NCBI RefSeq assembly: GCF_017309385.1 | Contig: NZ_JAFJMJ010000001.1 | Span: 4,712,001-4,776,000, forward strand | DNA length: 64,000 nucleotides | Direction: 5' to 3' | DNA from: Amycolatopsis sp. 195334CR | GTDB lineage: Bacteria > Actinomycetota > Actinomycetes > Mycobacteriales > Pseudonocardiaceae | Shown: one piece after another, positions 1-7,230 of the stretch | How the letters are laid out: each line of letters begins with the position of its first letter | Numbering within the stretch: the stretch's first letter is position 1 | Position numbers and translations under genes: made by a program | The notes under the pieces: generated by a model | Seen by the model: the letters and a program-made list of their open reading frames with translations, nothing else | The model's database searches: none | Told to the model about the DNA's origin: nothing

Positions 1-171
1 GAGGTGCTGGTCCGGCGCGCGCCCGAGCCGCTCGACCCGATCTTCCGCCCGGCCTGGACCGCCGCGGCCGACGACGCGGCCCGCCTGCGCGTGGTCGTCG
101 ACCAGGTCGCCTCGCTCACGGACGCCCAGGCCTACGCTTGGCACTCCTGGTACACGGGCCGTCACGGGTAG
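1..171 (+). CDS. dgt: dGTP triphosphohydrolase, C-terminal end (partial)
   Basis: The frame is open from the first base and ends at TAG 169-171, giving the last 56 residues of a protein whose start lies outside the window. The tail contains RVVVDQVASLTDAQAYAWH, which closely resembles the C-terminus of actinobacterial Dgt proteins (HD-superfamily enzymes that hydrolyse dGTP to deoxyguanosine and triphosphate). Dgt lying a few genes upstream of dnaG is a common actinobacterial arrangement and dnaG is indeed at 7231, which supports the call. The catalytic HD residues are outside the window, so activity cannot be judged. Confidence 0.8.
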   Translation, partial: EVLVRRAPEPLDPIFRPAWTAAADDAARLRVVVDQVASLTDAQAYAWHSWYTGRHG

Positions 172-181
172 GGTCGGTGGC

Positions 182-1285
182 ATGGCCGACCCAGCCGAAA
201 CCAGTCACCTGCGCTTCGCCCTGGCCGTGCACGCCGAGGCCGGTTCGCGCGACACCTGCTTCTCCCCGTACTCCGCGGCCAGCGCGCTGGCGCTGGTGGC
301 CAGAGCCGCCCGCGGCGAGTCGGCCGAGGAGCTCACGCGGTTGCTCGGGGAGGTGGGCGGCCAGGCCAAATTGCTGCGCGACGCCGCCGAACTGCACGGC
401 CCCGACCACCAGGACACCCCGGTGCTCGAAGTGGCGAACACGCTCTGGGCGTGGGACGAACTGGAACTCCGCAGCGAGTTCACCGCGGAACTGGCGGACT
501 GGGCGGGCGGCTCGGTGGCGAGCGCGCCCTTCGTCGGTGATCCCGAGGCCGCGCGCCGGACGATCAACGCCGACATCGCCGCCACCACCCACGACCTGAT
601 CCCGGAGTTGCTCACCCCCGGCTCGGTCGGCCCGGACACGGTGGCGGCCGTGGTCAACGCGCTCTACCTGAAGACCGCGTGGACGAACCCGTTCGGCGAG
701 GGCGCCACCCGCCCGGCCGCCTTCCACGCCCCCGGTGGCGAGGTCGAGGTGCCGACCATGCACCAGACCGAGCAGCTCGCCTACGCGCACACCGGCGGCT
801 GGCAGGTCGTCGGCCTGCCCGCGGTCGGCGACGTGGAGGCGGTGGTCCTGCTGCCCGACGGCGACCTGGCCGCCGCGGAGGCGGAGCTGGACGCGCCGAA
901 GCTCGCGGAACTGCTGTCCGCCAAGACGTTCACCCAGGTGAGCCTGGCGCTGCCGAAGCTCGAACTGGACCTGCGCACCGATCTGACCGCGGTGCTCAAG
1001 GCGCTCGGCGTGCGCACGCTGTTCACCCCGGACGCCGACCTGTCCGGGCTCAGCCCCGACCCGCGGCTGCTCGTCTCGGACGTGCTGCACCAGGCGGTGC
1101 TGCGCCTCGACGAGAGCGGCCTGGAGGGCGCGGCGGCCACCGCGGCGATGATCCGGATGGTGTCCATGCCACTGGGCGACCCGGTACCGGTCGCGGTGGA
1201 CCGGCCGTTCCTGCTGCTGGTGCGGCACACCGGCACCGGGGCCGTCTACTTCCTGGCCAGGGTGGTGAACCCGGCTAGCGCGTGA
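182..1285 (+). CDS. Serpin family protein, apparently intracellular
   Basis: A 367-residue protein of full serpin length. Visible hallmarks are NTLWAWDELELRSEF, VNALYLKTAW (the breach-region signature), the conserved tail FLLLVRHTGTGAVYFLARVVNP, and a hinge plus reactive-centre loop, ESGLEGAAATAAM, near residues 313-325. Counting back from the hinge puts the scissile region around M-I-R-M-V-S, so a hydrophobic P1 is likely; P14 is Leu where inhibitory serpins usually have Thr/Ser. There is no signal peptide, so it should act in the cytoplasm on an unknown protease. It starts 10 bp after dgt and its 3' end overlaps the convergent MarR gene by 11 bp. Confidence 0.88.
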   Translation: MADPAETSHLRFALAVHAEAGSRDTCFSPYSAASALALVARAARGESAEELTRLLGEVGGQAKLLRDAAELHGPDHQDTPVLEVANTLWAWDELELRSEFTAELADWAGGSVASAPFVGDPEAARRTINADIAATTHDLIPELLTPGSVGPDTVAAVVNALYLKTAWTNPFGEGATRPAAFHAPGGEVEVPTMHQTEQLAYAHTGGWQVVGLPAVGDVEAVVLLPDGDLAAAEAELDAPKLAELLSAKTFTQVSLALPKLELDLRTDLTAVLKALGVRTLFTPDADLSGLSPDPRLLVSDVLHQAVLRLDESGLEGAAATAAMIRMVSMPLGDPVPVAVDRPFLLLVRHTGTGAVYFLARVVNPASA

Positions 1286-1754
1286 GTACTTCCGAGGCGA
1301 GTTTCCCCAGGTAACCGGCGAAGCGCCGCCGGTCGTCGGCCGGCCAGTGCGCGACCAGTTCGGCGAAGGCCGCGCGCTGGTACTCGTGCGTGGCCTCGAG
1401 GAACTTCTCCGCCGCGGGGGACAGCGACAACCGGGCGCGGCGGGCGTCCTGCCCGGAGGTCTCCCGCAGCACGAAGCCGTCGCGCACCGCGTCGGTGATC
1501 ATCCGGCTGGCCACCGACCGGTCCAGCCCGAGCTGCCGCGCCACGTCGGCCACGGTCACCTCCGGATCCGCCTGCGCCGCGCTGTGGATCGCGTCGATCA
1601 CGTAGAGGTTCTGCACCGTCCACGTCTCGGGCGCACCCTCGTAGAGGCGCTCCACCACCTCGGGCGCCCACCGGCGCGACCAGAACCTGACCAACCGGAA
1701 CAACGCCGGTCCGCCGCCGTTCGGCGCGGGCCGGGCTTTCTCGTTTTCGGTCAC
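1275..1754 (-). CDS. MarR family transcriptional regulator
   Basis: A 159-residue winged-helix protein. The MarR recognition region is visible as VTVADVARQLGLDRSVASRMITDAVRDGFVLRETSGQDARRARLSLSPAAEKFL at about residues 66-120; the RRARLSLSPAAEKFL portion is the typical wing followed by the dimerisation helix. The start is GTG at 1754, because an in-frame stop lies just upstream; no clear ribosome binding site is seen, so the transcript may be leaderless. The gene is divergent from the MFS exporter at 1863, and two tandem palindromes lie between them. It therefore probably represses the exporter and responds to an exported small molecule. The ligand is not evident. Confidence 0.88.
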   Translation of the reverse strand: MTENEKARPAPNGGGPALFRLVRFWSRRWAPEVVERLYEGAPETWTVQNLYVIDAIHSAAQADPEVTVADVARQLGLDRSVASRMITDAVRDGFVLRETSGQDARRARLSLSPAAEKFLEATHEYQRAAFAELVAHWPADDRRRFAGYLGKLASEVLTR

Positions 1755-1830
1755 CTAGGAACTCACGAGCCTTTCGTCGAACCAAGATCACCCATGCGGG
1801 TATGGCCGGACATCCTGCCATGCCCTTGAT

Positions 1831-1870
1831 GCGTGCGTATTGCACGCGTTAATGTGTGCGATATGCACGC
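1831..1870. promoter_or_regulatory. Two tandem MarR-type operators overlapping the exporter promoter
   Basis: Two inverted repeats of the same design lie 23 bp apart centre to centre: GCGTGC-GTATT-GCACGC (1831-1847) and GTGTGC-GATAT-GCACGC (1854-1870, one arm mismatch). They sit in the gap between the divergent MarR gene and the MFS gene. The first overlaps a possible promoter (TTGATG at 1826 and TAATGT at 1850), and the second covers the ATG at 1863, so a bound dimer pair would block initiation. Assignment to this MarR protein is an inference from position. Confidence 0.65.
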
Positions 1871-3224
1871 GGTCAAGGGTAGTCGCTCGCTCGCCTTCGC
1901 CGGGGTCCTGCTGGGAATGTTGCTGGCACAGCTGGATTTGACCGTGGTGGTGACGGCGCTGCCGATGATCGGCGCCGAGTTGGACGCCGGTCCCGCGGTC
2001 GCCGGGATCACCGCCGCCTCGTTGCTCACCGCGACCGTCTCCACGCCGATCCACGGCCGCTTCGGTGACCTGTACGGGCGAAAGATGGCGTTTGTGCTCG
2101 CCGTCGGTTTGCTCGCGGTGGGTTCGGCGTGGTGCGCGCTCGCCACCGACATCGGCTCGCTGGTCGCCGGGCGCGCGGTGCAGGGCGCCGGGGCCGGTGG
2201 GCTGATCGTCGGGGCGATGGCGGCGCTGGGCGAGTTGTTCGACCGGACCGAGCTGATCCGGCGGCAGGGCTGGCAGGTGGCCGTCGGCGCGGTCGCCTCG
2301 CTCGCCGGGCCGCCGGCGGGCGGCCTGGTCGCCGACACCTTCGGCTGGCGCTGGCTGTTCTGGTTCACCCTCCCGGTGGCGGCCGTGGCGCTGGCACTGG
2401 GTCTGGCCGGGCTTCCCGGCCGCCGCGCCGACCGCCCGGCGGGCAGGCTCGACCTGCGCGGCTCGGCCCTGCTGGTGGTCGCCGGGACGGCGGCGACCGC
2501 GCTGGGCACCGTGCCGGCGCTGGCTCGCAGTCCACTATGGACACCGGTGCTGGTGGTGGTCGCGGTGGCCGCCGGGTTCGCCTTCGCCAGGACGCAGACG
2601 CTGATCCCGCGCACGATCTTCGCCGACGCGGTGGTGGTGCGCTCGGTGCTGGCGACCACCCTCGCCGGGGTCGCGCTCTACGGCACGTTCACCTTCGTCT
2701 CGCTGGCGATCACGCTCGGCGTGCGCGGCGATCCCGGCGCGGCCGGGCTGCTCCTGCTGGCCATGACGGGCGGCTCGCTGCTCGTGTCGAGCTGTTTCGC
2801 GGTACTGGCCCGTCGTTGGCCGCGGATGACCGCCTGGGGCCGCTGGGGCTGTCTCACCGGCGCCGTGGGGCTCGCGCTGATCGCGGTGTCCGTGCCACTC
2901 GGCGGGGTCGTGCTGCTGACGGTCGGGCTGGTGCTCACCGGCGGCAGCTTCATGCTCGTGGTCTCGGCTTACACCGTGCTCGCGCAGGGGCGGGCGGCAC
3001 CGGGCGAGATGGGCGCCACGATGGGCGTGTTCACCTTCGCCAGGCAGGCGGGCGGGGTCGCCGGGACCACCCTGCTCGGCTGGCTCGCGCTGCTGGTCAC
3101 CGGCGGTTTCGAGGCGGCGGGGCTGACCGTGGTCTTCGGTGCCGCGGCACTGGCCATGGTGGTGGCGCTCACGTGCTCGCCCCGGGTTGTCACAACCGGC
3201 GAAGTCGTCTCGTCCCCCTCGTGA
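1863..3224 (+). CDS. MFS multidrug-type exporter (DHA2-like)
   Basis: A 453-residue, strongly hydrophobic protein with about 14 predicted membrane segments. The first helix carries LDLTVVVTALPMIGAEL, the TM1 signature of the EmrB/QacA proton-driven drug exporters, followed by GRFGDLYGRK in the TM2-TM3 loop. I chose ATG 1863 over the in-frame GTG 1833 because the family normally starts shortly before the first helix and the extra residues would be encoded by operator DNA. It probably exports a toxic or self-made small molecule under control of the divergent MarR regulator. The carboxymuconolactone-decarboxylase-like gene follows 25 bp downstream and may be co-transcribed. Confidence 0.88.
   Translation: MHAVKGSRSLAFAGVLLGMLLAQLDLTVVVTALPMIGAELDAGPAVAGITAASLLTATVSTPIHGRFGDLYGRKMAFVLAVGLLAVGSAWCALATDIGSLVAGRAVQGAGAGGLIVGAMAALGELFDRTELIRRQGWQVAVGAVASLAGPPAGGLVADTFGWRWLFWFTLPVAAVALALGLAGLPGRRADRPAGRLDLRGSALLVVAGTAATALGTVPALARSPLWTPVLVVVAVAAGFAFARTQTLIPRTIFADAVVVRSVLATTLAGVALYGTFTFVSLAITLGVRGDPGAAGLLLLAMTGGSLLVSSCFAVLARRWPRMTAWGRWGCLTGAVGLALIAVSVPLGGVVLLTVGLVLTGGSFMLVVSAYTVLAQGRAAPGEMGATMGVFTFARQAGGVAGTTLLGWLALLVTGGFEAAGLTVVFGAAALAMVVALTCSPRVVTTGEVVSSPS
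3188..3214 (+). promoter_or_regulatory. Predicted ECF41 sigma-factor promoter
   Basis: TGTCACA (3188-3194), exactly 16 bases, then CGTC (3211-3214). This matches the TGTCACA-N16-CGTC motif known for ECF41-group sigma factors. It lies 35 bp upstream of the ATG of a carboxymuconolactone-decarboxylase-family gene, the typical ECF41 target class, and an ECF41-type sigma factor is encoded at 6097-7023. The motif overlaps the last codons of the MFS gene, so the downstream gene would have its own promoter inside the apparent operon. Confidence 0.72.
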
Positions 3225-3249
3225 GAACGACGAACGAAGGAGAGCGACC

Positions 3250-3840
3250 ATGCCGCGTATCCCCGCGAAGGACCCCAAGGACGGCGGCCTCGTGCTGCGC
3301 CTGATCGCCCGGTTCGCCCGCCGCCGCTACGGTGCGCTGCCGGAACCGCTGGCGGTCCACGCGCACAACCGGCGCGTGCTGCGGGCCGGCCTGGTGACCG
3401 AGATGCTCGCCGAGAAGGTGGCCACCGAACTGCCGGTCAACGTGCGCGAGCTGGCGGTGTACCGCACGGCGGTCCGGCTGGGCTGCTCGTGGTGCATCGA
3501 CTTCGGCACCATGCTGCAGAAGCACGAGGGGCTCGACATCGACCGGCTCAAGGCGATCGACGACTACGCCGACTCGCCGCTGTACAGCCCCCAGGAGCGG
3601 CTCGCGCTGGCCTACGCCGACGCGATGACCGCGACGCCGGTGACGGTGACCGACGAGCAGGTCGCCGAACTGGAGGCCGAGTTCGGCCGCGAGGGCGTGC
3701 TGGAGCTGACCTACCAGATCGGGCTGGAGAACATGCGGGCCCGGATGAACAACGCGCTGGACATCACCGAGCAGGGCTTCACCTCGGGCGAGGCCTGCCG
3801 CGTGCCGCAGGTCACCCAGAGCGGCCGGGTGTCTGGTTAA
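3250..3840 (+). CDS. Carboxymuconolactone decarboxylase (CMD/AhpD-like) family protein
   Basis: 196 residues from ATG 3250, which has a good ribosome binding site (AAGGAG 8 bases upstream); the longer open frame into the MFS gene is not used. The AhpD-type redox motif CSWC is followed by IDFGTML at about residues 80-90, and the helix VNVRELAVYRTAVRLG is typical of the CMD fold. In ECF41 systems such proteins belong to the 'COE' class of partners (carboxymuconolactone decarboxylase, oxidoreductase, epimerase). With the ECF41-type promoter just upstream and the sigma factor 2.3 kb downstream, a role in that stress response is likely. The substrate is unknown. Confidence 0.85.
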   Translation: MPRIPAKDPKDGGLVLRLIARFARRRYGALPEPLAVHAHNRRVLRAGLVTEMLAEKVATELPVNVRELAVYRTAVRLGCSWCIDFGTMLQKHEGLDIDRLKAIDDYADSPLYSPQERLALAYADAMTATPVTVTDEQVAELEAEFGREGVLELTYQIGLENMRARMNNALDITEQGFTSGEACRVPQVTQSGRVSG

Positions 3841-3896
3841 GCAGTTTCCGATTAATCGCCGAGCAGGTCACGGAAACATCACTGGACAAGATCGAT

Positions 3897-3921
3897 TGCG
3901 GGTGCCGCCGGGGCACCCGCA
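3897..3921 (+). terminator. GC-rich hairpin after the CMD gene
   Basis: A perfect inverted repeat, TGCGGGTGCC / GGCACCCGCA, with a 5-base loop GCCGG, lies 57 bp after the CMD stop codon. There is no following T tract, so it may be a weak terminator or an mRNA 3'-end stabiliser, as is common in high-GC actinobacteria. Confidence 0.5.
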
Positions 3922-4181
3922 AGCCGATCTTGGCCCGTTCGGCCCGGCCGACTCCGGCATTCGCAGGTTGCAGACAAGATCGTTCAATTCATTAACAGAG
4001 TTGGTTTATCACTCACCAAAATTCGGGCTAACAATTAGTGGTTCCGCCTGGTTATGGTTGCGCCAAGAGCGGGTTTTGAGTGCTCCGGCTGGGAAGTCTC
4101 GGGGGCCAGTCAGTGCTGTCGGTGTCAATTGGAGTTGGGCTCCGGCACGGCCGCGAGATGACGAATGGAGCGTGGCGCAAC
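3922..4181 (+). promoter_or_regulatory. AT-richer leader upstream of the solute-binding lipoprotein genes
   Basis: No gene is seen here. The stretch 3965-4065 is much richer in A+T than its surroundings, with several promoter-like hexamers (for example TTGGTT and TAACAA near 4000-4035). It most likely holds the promoter and a long 5' leader for the two tandem lipoprotein genes. I cannot fix the transcription start. Confidence 0.35.
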
Positions 4182-5117
4182 ATGGTGAGGGCGTTCCCGG
4201 CGCGCCGGTGGCTGGCGACGGCCACCGCGGTCGCCGGACTTCTCGCGCTGACCGCGTGTGGTGGGGCGAACACCGCTGGTTCCCCTGGTGCGAGCCCCGC
4301 GCCGGGCCCGGGCGGGCTGCTCGACCGGGCGCCGGTGGCCACCGACGCGGAGCTGGCGGCGAGCCCGACCGCCGCGGCCATCCGCGCGCGCGGGCAGTTG
4401 ATCATCGGCAGTGAACTCGATCTGCCGCTGCTTTCCGAGCGGAATTCGATTACCGGCGAAACCGAAGGTTTTGACGCTTCGCTGGCGAAGCTGCTCGCCA
4501 AATACATCATTGGCGAATCCTCGGTCAAGATCGCGAAAGCGACGCCGGAGACGCGGGAAGCGCTGCTGCAGGTCGGCACGGTCGACGCGGTGATCCGGAT
4601 TTACACGATCACCCCGCAGCGCGCGCAGAAGGTGGCCTTCGCCGGGCCGTACCTGATGTCCGGCCAGTCGATCGCCACGCTCAGCCGCGAGCGGTCCATC
4701 ACCCGGCCGGCCGACCTCAACGGCAAGGACGTGGTCGCGGTCGCGGGCACCACCAGCGTGGACGCGCTCAAGCGGGTGGCGCCGGAGGCGAAGATCCGCA
4801 CCTTCGGCACCGCCAACGAGTGCATCCAGGCGCTGGAGGCCGGGCAGGCGGTGGCCTACGTGCACGACCTCACCGTGCTGGCCGGGGCGGCCCGGCTCAA
4901 CGACAAGATCCGCGTCATCGGCGAGCCGTTCACCAGCGAGCCCTACGGCATCGGCCTGCCGCGCGGGGACACCGAGTTCAAGAAGTTCGTCAACGACTGG
5001 CTGGGCAAGATCGTGCAGTCCGGGATCTGGGAAGAGCTGTGGAAGGAGTCGCTGGGCACCGTCGTCGCCGGTCAGCCGCCGGCGCCGCCGCAGATCGGGT
5101 CGGTACCGGGCTCGTAG
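4182..5117 (+). CDS. Extracellular solute-binding lipoprotein, amino-acid (GluB/GlnH) type
   Basis: 311 residues from ATG 4182 (GGAG 11 bases upstream); an in-frame ATG at 4158 is possible. The N-terminus is a lipoprotein signal peptide with lipobox LTAC and Cys26 as the predicted lipid anchor. The mature part is a family-3 solute-binding fold: GQLIIGSELDLPLL, GFDASLAKLLAKYI, the ligand-loop pattern TITPQRAQKVAFAGPYL, then VVAVAGTTSVDAL and VAYVHDLTVL. It should capture a polar amino acid at the outer face of the membrane. No ABC permease or ATPase is adjacent; the only neighbour of its kind is its paralogue at 5140. Confidence 0.85.
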   Translation: MVRAFPARRWLATATAVAGLLALTACGGANTAGSPGASPAPGPGGLLDRAPVATDAELAASPTAAAIRARGQLIIGSELDLPLLSERNSITGETEGFDASLAKLLAKYIIGESSVKIAKATPETREALLQVGTVDAVIRIYTITPQRAQKVAFAGPYLMSGQSIATLSRERSITRPADLNGKDVVAVAGTTSVDALKRVAPEAKIRTFGTANECIQALEAGQAVAYVHDLTVLAGAARLNDKIRVIGEPFTSEPYGIGLPRGDTEFKKFVNDWLGKIVQSGIWEELWKESLGTVVAGQPPAPPQIGSVPGS

Positions 5118-5139
5118 ACCACGAGCGGGGGAACGCGGC

Positions 5140-6048
5140 GTGACAACGAGGTCCTGGCTGCGGAACGGGGTGGCGGCACTGCTGGTGCTGACCGGGTGCA
5201 GCGCCGCCCCGCCGAGTGGCCCGGCCGCTCCGGCGGGCCCGTTGAGCCTGCTCGACCGGGCGCCGGTGGCCACCGCCGAGGAGGTCGCGGCCAGCCCGAC
5301 GGCCGCCGCGATCCGCGAACGCGGGCAGCTGCTCGTCGGCGGCGAGCTGGACCTGCCGCTGATGTCGCAGCGCAATCCGATCACCGGCGAGACCGTCGGT
5401 TTCGACGCCACGCTCGGCAAGCTGCTGGCCAAGTACATCATCGGCGAACCGAACGTGAAGGTGGTCCGGTCGATCTCGGAGACCCGCGAGTCGGTGCTGC
5501 AGACCGGCACCGTCGACGCGGTGATCAGCACCTACACCATCACCCCGCAGCGGGCGGAGAAGATCGGCTTCGCCGGGCCGTACCTGGTCTCCGGGCAGGC
5601 GATCGCCACGCTGAGCTCGGAGAACAGGATCTCCACCCCGGCCGACCTGGCCGGGAAGAAGGTGGTCGCGGTGTCCGGCACGACCAGCGTGGACGCGATC
5701 CGGCAGAGCGCGCCGGGGGTGCAGCTGACCACCTTCGGCGCGGCCACCGAGTGCATCCAGGCGCTGGAGGCCGGTACCGCGGTGGCCTACGTGCACGACA
5801 TGACGCTGCTGGCCGGGACCGCGCAGCTCAACGACAAGATCCAGATCGTCAGCGAGCCGTTCACCGAGGAGGCCTACGGCATCGGCATCCGGCACGGTGA
5901 CGAGGCGTTCAAGAAGTTCGTCAACGAGTGGCTGACCAAGATCGAGCAGAGCGGCCTGTGGGGCGAGAACTGGACCGACACGCTCGGCCGGGTGGTGCCG
6001 GGCGACCCGCCGAAACCGCCCGCCATCGGTTCCGTGCCCGGTTCGTGA
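5140..6048 (+). CDS. Paralogous solute-binding lipoprotein (tandem duplicate)
   Basis: 302 residues from GTG 5140, preceded by GGGGGAA. Its lipobox is LTGC with Cys20 as the predicted anchor. It aligns along its whole length with the product of the previous gene: LLDRAPVAT, the ASPTAAAIR segment, GFDATLGKLLAKYIIGE, TITPQRAEKIGFAGPYL and the shared C-terminus IGSVPGS. The two are therefore a tandem duplication. One difference lies in the ligand region: VISTYTIT here versus VIRIYTIT in the first copy, which may alter specificity. It is 22 bp downstream of the first copy and almost certainly co-transcribed. No transporter core genes are present in the window. Confidence 0.85.
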   Translation: MTTRSWLRNGVAALLVLTGCSAAPPSGPAAPAGPLSLLDRAPVATAEEVAASPTAAAIRERGQLLVGGELDLPLMSQRNPITGETVGFDATLGKLLAKYIIGEPNVKVVRSISETRESVLQTGTVDAVISTYTITPQRAEKIGFAGPYLVSGQAIATLSSENRISTPADLAGKKVVAVSGTTSVDAIRQSAPGVQLTTFGAATECIQALEAGTAVAYVHDMTLLAGTAQLNDKIQIVSEPFTEEAYGIGIRHGDEAFKKFVNEWLTKIEQSGLWGENWTDTLGRVVPGDPPKPPAIGSVPGS

Positions 6049-6096
6049 CCCGGTGGGCACCGCCGCTACCCGCGAAGGGCTTCCGGCGGCAACCAC

Positions 6097-7023
6097 TCAG
6101 GCGGGCAGGTGCTTCAGCTTCTCCGGGTTGGCCTGGTCGTAGATCGCCACCACCTTGCCGTCGCGGATGACCATGGTGGACACGTGCGCGTCCAGCGGCA
6201 CGTGGTCCTCGTCACCGGGGGCGGGCGGCAGGTACAGCCCCAGGTCGCCGTTGACCAGCAGCGGCCGCGCCCCGGCCACCGCGGCGTCGGTGTACTTGCG
6301 GAACACCCCGACGAAGAACCGGGTGATCTTGTCCGCGCCGACCATGATCTGGCGGGTGGTGCGGGCCTTGCCGTCCGAGTCGCCGATCAGCACCACGTCG
6401 GGGTGCAGCACCTCGGCGACCGCGCGCACGTCACCCGAGTTGAGCGCGGCCACCAGTCGCTCCAGCACCGCCTGCTGCTCGGCCATCGACGCCCGCGGCG
6501 GCGGATCGGCCTCCTCCAGCGCCCGGCGCCCGCGCGAGGCGTGCTGGCGCGCGGCGGCCGGTGAGCAGCCGAGGATCTCGGCGATCTCGGCGAACGGCAC
6601 GGAGAAGGCGTCGTGCAGCACGAACGCGACGCGCTGCTCGGGGCTGAGCCGGTCGAGCACCACCATCGCCGCCATGCGCACGCCGTCGTCGCGCACGGCC
6701 ACCTCCAGCGGGTCCTCGCTGGGCCGCGGCCCGAACCCGGCCACGATCGGCTCGGGCAGCCACTGCCCGACGTAGCGCTCGCGGCGGGCGGTCGCCGAAC
6801 GCAGCCGGTCCAGCCCGAGCCGCCCGACCACGGTGGTCAGCCAGCCGCGCGGGTCGCGGATGGCTTCGCGCTGGCCCTCGGTGAGCCCGGCGAGCCGCAG
6901 CCACGCCTCCTGCACCGCGTCCTCGGCGTCGGACACCGAGCCGGTCAGCCGGTAGGCCACCGAAACCAGGTGCGCGCGATGGGCGGTGAACTCCTCAGCC
7001 AGCAGATCCCCGGTGACGGCCAT
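6097..7023 (-). CDS. ECF41-group (SigJ-type) RNA polymerase sigma factor with SnoaL-like C-terminal domain
   Basis: 308 residues from ATG 7023; ATG 7041 is a possible alternative. Sigma-2 (HLVSVAYRLTGSVSDAEDAVQEAWLR) and sigma-4 (FAEIAEILGCSPAAARQHASRGRRAL) are followed by a SnoaL-like domain from about residue 185. ECF41 marks are present: WLPEP in the linker (in YVGQWLPEP) and NPEKLKHL at the C-terminus, corresponding to the NPDKL motif. The DGGG loop of the family is altered to DSDGK. In ECF41 proteins the C-terminal extension controls activity in place of an anti-sigma factor. A matching promoter precedes the CMD gene at 3250. I see no such promoter upstream of this gene itself. Confidence 0.87.
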   Translation of the reverse strand: MAVTGDLLAEEFTAHRAHLVSVAYRLTGSVSDAEDAVQEAWLRLAGLTEGQREAIRDPRGWLTTVVGRLGLDRLRSATARRERYVGQWLPEPIVAGFGPRPSEDPLEVAVRDDGVRMAAMVVLDRLSPEQRVAFVLHDAFSVPFAEIAEILGCSPAAARQHASRGRRALEEADPPPRASMAEQQAVLERLVAALNSGDVRAVAEVLHPDVVLIGDSDGKARTTRQIMVGADKITRFFVGVFRKYTDAAVAGARPLLVNGDLGLYLPPAPGDEDHVPLDAHVSTMVIRDGKVVAIYDQANPEKLKHLPA

Positions 7024-7102
7024 ACCTCGAGTCTGCACCATCAGGTGCCGCACCCGGGCGCGTCCTCGGTGCCCCGATCGCGCTCTTCGCGCCCAGGCGG
7101 CC

Positions 7103-7169
7103 CCTGGCGGCACCGGGCCTCCGCCCGAGTACAACCCCGGTACGAGGGCGAATGCCCGGCACCGCCAGG
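7103..7169. repeat. Imperfect inverted repeat upstream of dnaG
   Basis: Arms at 7103-7118 and 7154-7169 are complementary at 14 of 16 positions (CCTGGCGGCACCGGGC against GCCCGGCACCGCCAGG). They lie in the 207-bp gap between the divergent sigma factor and dnaG. It could fold as a leader hairpin in the dnaG transcript or mark a binding site; function is unknown. Confidence 0.4.
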
Positions 7170-7230
7170 AACCACCTGGATCGCGAAGCCCATCGACCGG
7201 GGCATCGAGGACACGCCCTAGAGTGGAAGT

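Noticed and set aside
3139..3249. Upstream extension of the CMD gene into the MFS gene
   Set aside because: The ATG at 3250 has a strong ribosome binding site and the family N-terminus begins there.
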